NCBI RefSeq assembly: GCF_937863835.1
Contig: NZ_CALMHT010000083.1
Location: forward strand, 1-43,779
Direction: 5' to 3'
Length of the DNA stretch: 43,779 nt
Source of the DNA: an uncultured Prevotella sp.
GTDB taxonomy: Bacteria > Bacteroidota > Bacteroidia > Bacteroidales > Bacteroidaceae
The notes under the pieces: model-generated
Database searches by the model: none
What the model was told of the DNA's origin: nothing
Seen by the model: the letters and a program-made list of their open reading frames with translations, nothing else
Made by a program: the position numbers and the translations under genes
Shown: positions 1 to 6,238 of the stretch, one piece after another
Numbering within the stretch: position 1 is the stretch's first letter
Layout of the letters: each line of letters starts with the position of its first letter

Positions 1-44
1 ATCCGCTTATGCCGTAGTCCTGATTCAGAAACAATAATACCCGT

Positions 45-1571
45 TTAATTCTTTTTCGTTATTCGCAAAGCTGTAAATGGTTTACCAGGCAACTGAACGA
101 GACATTCTCCGCTGTAAGTACCTTGCATCGGGGTGACGGTCATGTTCCAGGCATCTATCAATTCTATTTTATATTCAGTATCTTTTGGCAGGAAAAATAC
201 CATGCTGCGCGGTTGGTCCATGTTGAAGTAGGTAAGATAATACTCTTTACCATAACCGATAGATGAATATGGCATCCAGTAGGTCGTTATCGTCACCGGT
301 CTTAAATGTCCCGGCGCTGATTCTATGATGTTTTTCAGAAATTTGATGCGTTCAGGACTATGTCCACGCAGTACACCGCCCTTCGACCACCATAGTTCGG
401 CATCCGAAATCTTGCCGGGCAGCACAGGATTTTCTGCCAGTATAGTTTCGCCATGTCCTACATAACCGCCATTCGTGACACCGCGCCAAAACTTGTTTAC
501 TAATTCTTCTGCTGTCAGACAGCCCCACGACCAACAGATGTTTCCTTCGTAACGGCATTCATCGTAACTGACAGGTTTATTGAATTTTTTCCGCAACTCT
601 CGGGCATTCTCCGTATTCTCATTTTGAATCGATGAGTGGGTGATATATTGATTATTGTTATCAAACATCCGATTACCGTTATGTATGCTTCGGAGATGAT
701 GATACGGATCTTCGGTGGCAAACAGTTGCAGGTAATGGTTCCAGTCGCCAAGGTTTTTGTTTTCCATAAAATCATATTCATTAGCCATACTCCACCACAC
801 ATTTTTATATGCGCCGAATCTGGCTATGATATAGTTGATATACAGGTCGTCTGTCTTGCGGTCCATCTTGCTGAATCCCCAACGGTCGTAAGGATGAAAC
901 ACGATCAGGTCGGCCTCTATTCCCAAAGAATCAAGACGAGCTATGCATTGTTCTATATTGCGGAAATAATCAGGGTTCAGACGGGTATAGTCCCATTTGT
1001 CCGGGGCGCACCCTTCGAAAGGATACATCAAAGGTTCATTATGGTTCCAGTCGTAATCCTTGGGGAATATGCACATCCTCATCTTATTGAAATACCCGGC
1101 GGATAAAGTCTTGATGGTCTGTTCTATAAGACTCCTTTTCTGATGCACCCAGGCATAACAGGTAGTGCCGAAAGGATGATACGGTTTACCGTCGGCATAA
1201 TCGAAGAAACAAGTGTCGGAAACAACCACTGGACCATGATTCCCCTGTTTGGCGGCAGTGCATACGAAAGAACCTTTTCTCCCGTTTATACCTTTGAGGT
1301 TGCTGATGGTACGGTACGACCAACGGCCTTCCTTGTCAGGCATGAACCTCATGCGGTAAATATTCTTTCCATCATAAAACCCTGAAACTTTCACCGTGTC
1401 TTTACCATTGATGAAAACGCCTTTAAGACTATTGTCCGTAAAGGGATTGCCAACGTATTTTGCACTGAATGCAAGTTCGAAGATTCTCCATTTCTCCACT
1501 TTGTTGATCGCGTAAACCGATGTCTGTGATAACAGACAGATGAAGATGGCTATCAGATGTGTTCTTTTCAT
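45..1571 (-). CDS. secreted DUF5060/DUF4038-type glycoside hydrolase
   Basis: 508 aa. An N-terminal signal peptide (hydrophobic stretch then SVYA) points to export. Residues about 25-105 look like the DUF5060 beta-sandwich; the rest looks like a TIM-barrel hydrolase of the DUF4038/DUF5605 kind, with a small beta domain at the end. Candidate catalytic acids are the Glu of SMANEYD (about residue 263) and that of YDECRYEG (about 338), the usual acid pair spacing for clan GH-A folds. The likely role is cleavage of a plant or host glycan outside the cytoplasm; the substrate cannot be read from sequence. It starts 4 bp after the stop of the flavoprotein gene at 1576-2511 on the same strand, so the two are probably co-transcribed although their functions do not obviously connect. 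No SusC/SusD pair is adjacent. Confidence 0.8.
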   Translation of the reverse strand: MKRTHLIAIFICLLSQTSVYAINKVEKWRIFELAFSAKYVGNPFTDNSLKGVFINGKDTVKVSGFYDGKNIYRMRFMPDKEGRWSYRTISNLKGINGRKGSFVCTAAKQGNHGPVVVSDTCFFDYADGKPYHPFGTTCYAWVHQKRSLIEQTIKTLSAGYFNKMRMCIFPKDYDWNHNEPLMYPFEGCAPDKWDYTRLNPDYFRNIEQCIARLDSLGIEADLIVFHPYDRWGFSKMDRKTDDLYINYIIARFGAYKNVWWSMANEYDFMENKNLGDWNHYLQLFATEDPYHHLRSIHNGNRMFDNNNQYITHSSIQNENTENARELRKKFNKPVSYDECRYEGNICWSWGCLTAEELVNKFWRGVTNGGYVGHGETILAENPVLPGKISDAELWWSKGGVLRGHSPERIKFLKNIIESAPGHLRPVTITTYWMPYSSIGYGKEYYLTYFNMDQPRSMVFFLPKDTEYKIELIDAWNMTVTPMQGTYSGECLVQLPGKPFTALRITKKN

Positions 1572-1575
1572 GGGA

Positions 1576-2511
1576 TTATAATTCAGATTTTGCCTTGTTG
1601 TATTCTTCTATCATATTGCTTATTATTTCACTTACAGGACGTATCTCATTGATGGCAGATGCTATCTGTCCGATTTCCAGTTCACCATTGTCGATATCAC
1701 CTTCAAAGATACCACGTTTAGACGCAGCCCTGCCAAGCAACTCTTTCAGTTGTTCGGCCGACACGCCACGGTCTTCAGCCTCGGATATCTGTTGATAAAG
1801 ATTGTTTTTAATCAGTCGGGTAGGGGCTATCTTTTTTAGGCAAAGCATGGTACCACCCTCTTCCAGGGATACACAGGCCTGTTTGAATTCGTCGGAAGCA
1901 GAACTCTCCTCGCTCATCGCAAACAGTGTACCTATCTGTACACCCTCCGCCCCAAGTATCCGGGCGGCCAGCATCGCCCTTCCCGATGCGATGCCACCGG
2001 CGGCAATCAGTGGCAGTGATGTGGCCTGTCTGACTTGCGGAATCAGCGTCATCGTGGTGCTCTCTTCGCGACCATTGTGCCCGCCTGCCTCAAAGCCTTC
2101 GGCCACCACCGCATCTACGCCCGCCTCCTCACATTTCTTCGCAAATTTGGAACTGGATACGACGTGCGCTACCTTTATTCCATTGTCGTGAAAAAGAGAA
2201 GTGTATTTTTTCGGACTTCCCGCAGAAGTAAATATGATACTTACTTTTTCTTCTATTAATATCTTAATCAGCGCATCGAGTTCCGGATACATCAGTGGAA
2301 CATTGACACCCCAAGGTTTTGTGGTCGCTTCTTTCATCTTATGGATATGCTCTTTCATGGTTTCAGGGTGCATAGAACCGGCGCCCAACAGACCAAGACC
2401 GCCTGCGTTACTTACCGCCGAAGCCAGTCGCCAACCACTGCACCATACCATTCCGCCCTGTATGATAGGATATTCAATTCCGAACAAATCTGTTATTCTG
2501 TTATTCTTCAT
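1576..2511 (-). CDS. nitronate monooxygenase / FabK-like flavoprotein
   Basis: 311 aa, a TIM-barrel FMN enzyme of the 2-nitropropane dioxygenase family. Visible signatures are the N-terminal YPIIQGGM, the GFEAGGHNG motif near residue 150 and the phosphate-binding AAGGIASG near residue 170, followed by GAEGVQIGT. The family contains nitronate monooxygenases and the FabK enoyl-ACP reductases of type II fatty-acid synthesis; length and motifs resemble FabK-like proteins, so enoyl-ACP reduction is a real alternative. A TATATTTG element lies at 2538-2545 (reverse strand), which fits a Bacteroidota -7 box and leaves a leader of roughly 20 nt. The gene is divergent from the superoxide reductase at 2635 and is followed after 4 bp by the secreted hydrolase. 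Confidence 0.85.
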   Translation of the reverse strand: MKNNRITDLFGIEYPIIQGGMVWCSGWRLASAVSNAGGLGLLGAGSMHPETMKEHIHKMKEATTKPWGVNVPLMYPELDALIKILIEEKVSIIFTSAGSPKKYTSLFHDNGIKVAHVVSSSKFAKKCEEAGVDAVVAEGFEAGGHNGREESTTMTLIPQVRQATSLPLIAAGGIASGRAMLAARILGAEGVQIGTLFAMSEESSASDEFKQACVSLEEGGTMLCLKKIAPTRLIKNNLYQQISEAEDRGVSAEQLKELLGRAASKRGIFEGDIDNGELEIGQIASAINEIRPVSEIISNMIEEYNKAKSEL

Positions 2512-2634
2512 ATTTCAGCTATATTTTAATGTGTTTGCAAATATAGTAAAAAATATTAATATTTTATTTTTGAAGAGTTATTATTAAAATTTAAATGTAT
2601 ATTTGCATCGTTACTAAATTTAAATAATACGATT

Positions 2635-3012
2635 ATGACAAAACAAAAACAAATTTACCGTTGCGCCATTTGTGGCAATATCATTGAGGTTGTACATCCT
2701 TCAGGTGGAACACTGTCATGTTGCGGTCAGCCGATGGAACTGTTGACAGAGAACTCCAAGGATGCTGCCCTCGAAAAGCACGTGCCTGTCATCGAAAAGA
2801 TCAATGGCGGTTATCAGGTCTCGGTAGGAAGCGTAGAACATCCGATGGCTCCTGAGCACTATATCGAGTGGATAGAACTGATCACCGATACACAGGTGAT
2901 GCGTAAATATCTGAAACCGGGAGAAAAACCTGTCGCTGTGTTTATGACAGATGCCACAGATGTTGCTGCCCGCGAGTATTGTAATGTTCACGGACTCTGG
3001 AAATCTGAATAA
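2635..3012 (+). CDS. dfx: desulfoferrodoxin (two-iron superoxide reductase)
   Basis: 125 aa, full length for a class I superoxide reductase. The desulforedoxin-like centre I is present as C10, C13, C29 and C30. Centre II, which reduces superoxide to hydrogen peroxide, is present as H49, H69, H75, C116 and H119, and Lys48 of the conserved EKH motif precedes the first histidine. The enzyme is cytoplasmic and protects anaerobes during oxygen exposure; electrons normally come from rubredoxin, which is not encoded nearby. A TATATTTG -7 box lies at 2598-2605. The gene stands alone, divergent from the flavoprotein gene at 1576-2511 and convergent with the small membrane protein at 3037-3222. Confidence 0.96.
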   Translation: MTKQKQIYRCAICGNIIEVVHPSGGTLSCCGQPMELLTENSKDAALEKHVPVIEKINGGYQVSVGSVEHPMAPEHYIEWIELITDTQVMRKYLKPGEKPVAVFMTDATDVAAREYCNVHGLWKSE

Positions 3013-3036
3013 GTAGCGAAGAGATTTCCTGTATTC

Positions 3037-3222
3037 CTATTTCTTATTAAAATAAGGCATCAATATCCACACTAGGTCTACCAGACCTAGTGTGATAAGG
3101 AATGGCCATATTATAGGAAATATGATACATAGCACGATAAAAGCAAGTGTAAGTATCGCTACAATGATAGAGCATCCACGTCTGTGGGTGATCATGTATT
3201 CGTCATCAATTTTCTTTCTCAT
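3037..3222 (-). CDS. small two-segment membrane protein, hypothetical
   Basis: 61 aa. A charged N-terminus (MRKKIDDE) is followed by two hydrophobic stretches (about residues 18-35 and 37-57) separated by a Pro, ending in NKK. No family is recognised. The composition is typical of real small inner-membrane proteins, but there is no strong promoter or conserved neighbour to confirm it. The reading frame contains a perfect 12-bp inverted repeat (3068-3094). Confidence 0.45.
   Translation of the reverse strand: MRKKIDDEYMITHRRGCSIIVAILTLAFIVLCIIFPIIWPFLITLGLVDLVWILMPYFNKK
3068..3094. repeat. perfect 12-bp inverted repeat
   Basis: CACACTAGGTCT, a 3-nt loop, then AGACCTAGTGTG. It lies within the small membrane-protein frame and 55 bp after the superoxide reductase stop. 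No T-run follows on either strand, so it is not a classical intrinsic terminator; it could be an mRNA hairpin or an operator, or chance. Confidence 0.7.
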
Positions 3223-3361
3223 TATTATTCTATTTTGTGTTTGTTGTCTGTTGTTGGGTCAAGTTTTAACTTTATCGGACAGCTTTTAGTTTCACGCCGA
3301 TATGTATTATAGTCATCTCGCTTTCCATATTCTATATCATGAACGAAAGACATCCGAACAA

Positions 3362-4711
3362 TTATTCAGGTGTACCTGCCTTTTCCATTAGGAATCTCTT
3401 TAGAAGAAAAGTAAGGAAGTAAGGGAAAGTATAGAATTTTCCATTAAACCCTATATTCTTATTGCACAGTTTGATGCCGAATTTAATGTCCGTATATCCC
3501 CCTGCCGTCAGTTTATTGAGTGACGGGGTGGAACTGTCATTGGCCTTCACTTCTATGGGAATGAGCGAATCGGCATTGCGTACAAAGAAATCCATCTCCA
3601 CTGTGCTTTTTTCGTTCTTGTAATAGAATAGTTCATAGCCTTGTTTGACGAGCATTTCTCCTACAATATTCTCATAGATAGCTCCCTTGTAGGTGCCATA
3701 GTTACGGTTGATTCGCAAATCCTCCTGTGCTTCTTCATCGAGCGAGGATATAAGGAGCCCGGTATCACTATAATACACCTTGTACTGGGTGGCATCATAA
3801 TTGCCTTTTAAAGGCAATTCCAGATTTTGCAGACAATAGCAGGGGGTTATCATGCCCGCATTGGCAAGCCATTCGAGTGCGCCGACATATTCGCGGTTGC
3901 GTGCGCCGGTTGCAATCTTCGTCACTTGGTATTTTTTGTTCTCCTTTGCAAGAAAAGTTGATATATGCCTGTAGAAGTTCAGTATCTTTGTCCTTTCAAG
4001 TCCGTCCTTGGCATATTTGGTTACATCCTCTTCATAGTCCAAATGCAACTGCCGCTGCATGTCGAGTGTGCCGCTGAAGTTCCCGTTCCTGATGTAGTTC
4101 GCCACCACTTCAGGCATACCTCCCACAATCATATAATCATGAAAGATGCCCATCAATACATCGTATTGCAGTTCGGAAATAGGTTTCAGTTCTTTAATAT
4201 GCAGATAGATATCCGTTATCATTTCTGCCGAATATCCTTTCGCCCACAGAAATTCCTCGAAGTCCATCGAGTGCATTTCAAAGTCTTTCTTATATCCTAC
4301 GCTGTTGGATTCTATCTGTTTGTAATAGATACCCATCAATGAGCCGGAACAGATGACATCATAACGGCCGTCTATCTTGAATGCTTTGAGACAGGTGGCG
4401 CAGTCGGGGCAATCCTGCAGTTCATCGAAGAAGAACAGCGTATTTCCCGCAATGAACTTCAGTGACGGGTCTATGAATGAGATATTCTTGATGATGGTGT
4501 CCACCTCATATCCGTCATCAAAGATACGCTTAAACTGCTTCTGGAAAACGAAATTTATCTCTATCACACTTTCATAGTGAGTTCTGGCAAATTGCCTGAT
4601 GGATTCAGTCTTACCAATTTGTCGGGCACCCTTTACGATGAGCGGTTTCCTATCTGGATCTGCTTTCCATTCTTCAAGGAACGTATCTATCTTTCTATTA
4701 AGGAGTTTCAT
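3362..4711 (-). CDS. AAA ATPase with C-terminal DUF4143 domain
   Basis: 449 aa from the ATG at 4711. The N-terminal ATPase has Walker A GARQIGKT and a Walker B-like FFFDELQDCP; the C-terminal half, with TGLLISS and MDFFV...PIEVKAN, is the DUF4143 part, which resembles a PD-(D/E)XK nuclease core (E-x-D and E-x-K). Proteins of this family are common and often multicopy in Bacteroidales; their role is unsettled. The frame extends upstream to a GTG at 4756, but that lies inside the promoter: a TTTG at 4764-4767 and TATATTTG at 4736-4743 (20-bp spacer) put transcription start near 4729, so the ATG at 4711 (MKLLNRKI) is preferred. The promoter is overlapped by three phased repeats, suggesting tight control of this gene. 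Confidence 0.9.
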   Translation of the reverse strand: MKLLNRKIDTFLEEWKADPDRKPLIVKGARQIGKTESIRQFARTHYESVIEINFVFQKQFKRIFDDGYEVDTIIKNISFIDPSLKFIAGNTLFFFDELQDCPDCATCLKAFKIDGRYDVICSGSLMGIYYKQIESNSVGYKKDFEMHSMDFEEFLWAKGYSAEMITDIYLHIKELKPISELQYDVLMGIFHDYMIVGGMPEVVANYIRNGNFSGTLDMQRQLHLDYEEDVTKYAKDGLERTKILNFYRHISTFLAKENKKYQVTKIATGARNREYVGALEWLANAGMITPCYCLQNLELPLKGNYDATQYKVYYSDTGLLISSLDEEAQEDLRINRNYGTYKGAIYENIVGEMLVKQGYELFYYKNEKSTVEMDFFVRNADSLIPIEVKANDSSTPSLNKLTAGGYTDIKFGIKLCNKNIGFNGKFYTFPYFLTFLLKRFLMEKAGTPE

Positions 4712-4717
4712 AAGCTT

Positions 4718-4798
4718 TATCACATTTTTCCAGTGCAAATATAGGTATAATATCACATTTTTCCAAATGTTTTTCTACATTTATATCACATTTTTCAA
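4718..4798 (-). repeat. three 15-bp direct repeats at 33-bp pitch over the ATPase promoter
   Basis: TATCACATTTTTCCA occurs at 4718-4732 and 4751-4765, and as TATCACATTTTTCAA at 4784-4798. Starts are exactly 33 bp apart, about three helical turns, while the 18-bp spacers are unrelated. In gene sense the unit reads TGGAAAAATGTGATA. The copies sit over the predicted transcription start, over the -33 box, and upstream, as operator sites would. Confidence 0.85.
4736..4767 (-). promoter_or_regulatory. Bacteroidota-type promoter of the DUF4143 ATPase
   Basis: On the reverse strand, -33 TTTG at 4767-4764, a 20-bp spacer, and -7 TATATTTG at 4743-4736. This matches the TTTG-N19-21-TAnnTTTG consensus. 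Predicted start is near 4729, giving a leader of about 18 nt before the ATG at 4711. Confidence 0.75.
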
Positions 4799-4960
4799 CC
4801 ATGAATCTAAAATAAGCACGAAAAAAAACTCATTTACCGTTGAAATGAGAAATTTTGTGTACCACTTAGGTTGTTCGTTTTCACTTTGTCCTTTTTCTTC
4901 CTTCTTCTTCTTCGTACCCGCCTTCTCCTATTTCTTTTCGATTTCTATCCGTGCCTATAG

Positions 4961-5188
4961 GCACAATCCTTTTATATTGATTCATACAGCAGGTTGGACG
5001 AGAATCTGGCCGTTGATGACTTGAAGACTGGCGTGTTTAAGTTCAGAAACAAGGCCATAGCAATGGCAATCGCATATATGCGCATCGCATCCTATCTTCA
5101 TGGAGCAAAGCCGTATAAATTGACAAGAAATAAGGCGTTTTTAGTCCAAAAAGTCATTTTCAACATTCATTCGATAGTAAGTTACTGA
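4961..5188 (+). pseudogene. possible coding remnant, unidentified
   Basis: An open frame from just after a TAG at 4958 to a stop at 5188 reads like protein (SYSRLDENLAVDDLK, then AIAYMRIASYLHGAKPYK) but has no ATG before its middle. It may be the C-terminal piece of a lost gene, possibly mobile-element derived. No family is recognised. Confidence 0.3.
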
Positions 5189-5288
5189 TATTTTTGTAAT
5201 TTTATAGCCGAAATAATAATGTGATGCTTACTGTCTTGTGTCAAAAGTGGTTGACTCGTTCGTTCTTCTACTATTTTTTTCGTTTTCT

Positions 5289-5402
5289 ACCTCCATCCTC
5301 CACCACAAGGGTGTAAATTCTTTGTATTATTCTGATAGTCACCTGTTTGTGCTGATGCAGGTCGCCTCAGAACCTCCACCAAACCTCCACCAAACCTCCA
5401 CC
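5289..5402. repeat. CCTCCACC-rich repeat block with 11-bp tandem
   Basis: A 45-bp stretch at 5289-5333 (TACCTCCATCCTCCACC... ending TTTGTATTATTC) recurs at 43735-43779 with about seven mismatches and no indel. It is followed at 5370-5402 by three tandem copies of an 11-mer (AAACCTCCACC, the first with G at position 1). On the reverse strand the block is a series of short GG runs (GGTGGAGGTTT), a possible two-tier G-quadruplex. Confidence 0.7.
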
Positions 5403-5416
5403 GTCTTATGCAAATT

Positions 5417-5506
5417 AAAATTGCGCACTGCGGGAGAAAAATTGCGCACCGCGGAAAAAAATTATCCTTGAAGAATAAAAAATTTCCCTTGTGCGCAATT
5501 TTTCTC
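5417..5506. repeat. TTGCGCAC repeats forming a 16-bp perfect inverted repeat
   Basis: AAAATTGCGCAC occurs directly at 5417-5428 and 5438-5449. The second copy, extended to GAGAAAAATTGCGCAC (5434-5449), has its exact reverse complement at 5491-5506, with a 41-bp loop. No gene lies over it. An RNA from either strand would fold into a long hairpin. Confidence 0.75.
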
Positions 5507-5560
5507 GCACGACGTGGAAGGATACCAACTAGACCTTCTGTTATCACAGGTTCTATCTTG

Positions 5561-5678
5561 AAATCCATCGCTTTTGAAGAAGATTTAGGCCTAAAATTGA
5601 TTCAATACTAGTGGGATTGCTCTTCATCACCACCGTTTTCGGACAAGATTTAGGCCTAAATTTTGTATAAATCCATCG
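5561..5678. repeat. pair of TTTAGGCCTAAA palindromes in a mirrored frame
   Basis: AAGATTTAGGCCTAAA occurs at 5580-5595 and 5645-5660, 65 bp apart; the core TTTAGGCCTAAA is a perfect palindrome, extended to 14 bp in the second copy. AAATCCATCG flanks the pair on the outside, at 5561-5570 and 5669-5678. The arrangement looks like a paired protein-binding site or the ends of a small element. Confidence 0.6.
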
Positions 5679-5898
5679 ATTTGAGTCTCTGAACAAGCTG
5701 ATTCGCACAACTGGATATACGATTTGTGTGACGAGTGTGTGTGGTTTTATGTCGTTTACAACCGTTATTGTCGACCATTAACCTATTGGTTGTCAATGGT
5801 TTCAGCTTTTCTGTGGCGTTATGACGTTTTTATTTCGATTTTTAAACCGTAGGCAAAAAACCGGTTACGGTATTCATGGATTCCTCTAAATTGCAATG

Positions 5899-5906
5899 CA
5901 AAGGTA
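5899..5906 (-). promoter_or_regulatory. orphan -7 box, reverse strand
   Basis: TACCTTTG on the reverse strand followed by CATTGC, the usual form of a Bacteroidota -7 element, but without a convincing -33 TTTG at the right distance and without a recognisable gene downstream. The rest of 5680-5944 shows nothing else I can name. It may be the surviving promoter of a lost gene or of a small RNA. Confidence 0.3.
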
Positions 5907-5944
5907 CGCAAATTATTTGTGAATAAAGAATTTAATGCTTAAAA

Positions 5945-6137
5945 TCAATCTCGGTTCGGCTTATCCTTTATAATATCCTTGGGATAATAGCACGGAACAT
6001 TGGCTTTGGTCTCTGTTTTGAGGAACAAGACTGTATGAACCTTTTGCCCCTCCTTCACGAATGGCAGTCGGCTGGCAATATTATGTTTTATAAAGATAAT
6101 GTTTGCCAAACATAATATTCCCAATAAGCAGATTCAT
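5945..6137 (-). pseudogene. frameshifted small gene remnant
   Basis: An ATG at 6137 opens MNLLIGNIMFGKHYLYKT then stops. One nucleotide shifted (+1), the frame continues IFIKHNIASRLPFVKEG, then VHTVLFLKTETKAN, ending PNRD at 5945. The second frame has no ATG of its own, so the simplest reading is a gene of about 64 codons broken near the A-run of TTTATAAAACAT. The product is not recognised. It is divergent from ppk. Confidence 0.4.
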
Positions 6138-6238
6138 TTTCTTAAAAATTAAATACAATCGCAATACCTTCGTAATAATAAATTCCGAATTTTGCAGAAT
6201 CAAATCATAATGAAATAAGAGGAAAAATATAACCTAAT

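Noticed and set aside
3013..3036. Terminator directly after the superoxide reductase gene
   Set aside because: No stem with a T-run seen there; the nearby perfect inverted repeat lacks a T-run too.
4712..4756. N-terminal extension of the DUF4143 ATPase from GTG at 4756
   Set aside because: It covers the -7 box and an operator-like repeat, and lies upstream of the predicted transcription start.
4718..4798. Regularly spaced repeats as a CRISPR array
   Set aside because: Units are 15 bp with 18-bp spacers and only three copies, directly over a promoter, with no cas gene in the window.
5287..5568. 93-codon reverse-strand frame across the repeat block
   Set aside because: It is made of the low-complexity repeats (GGGLVEV, Cys/Arg-rich stretches) and shows no domain; the repeats explain the open frame.
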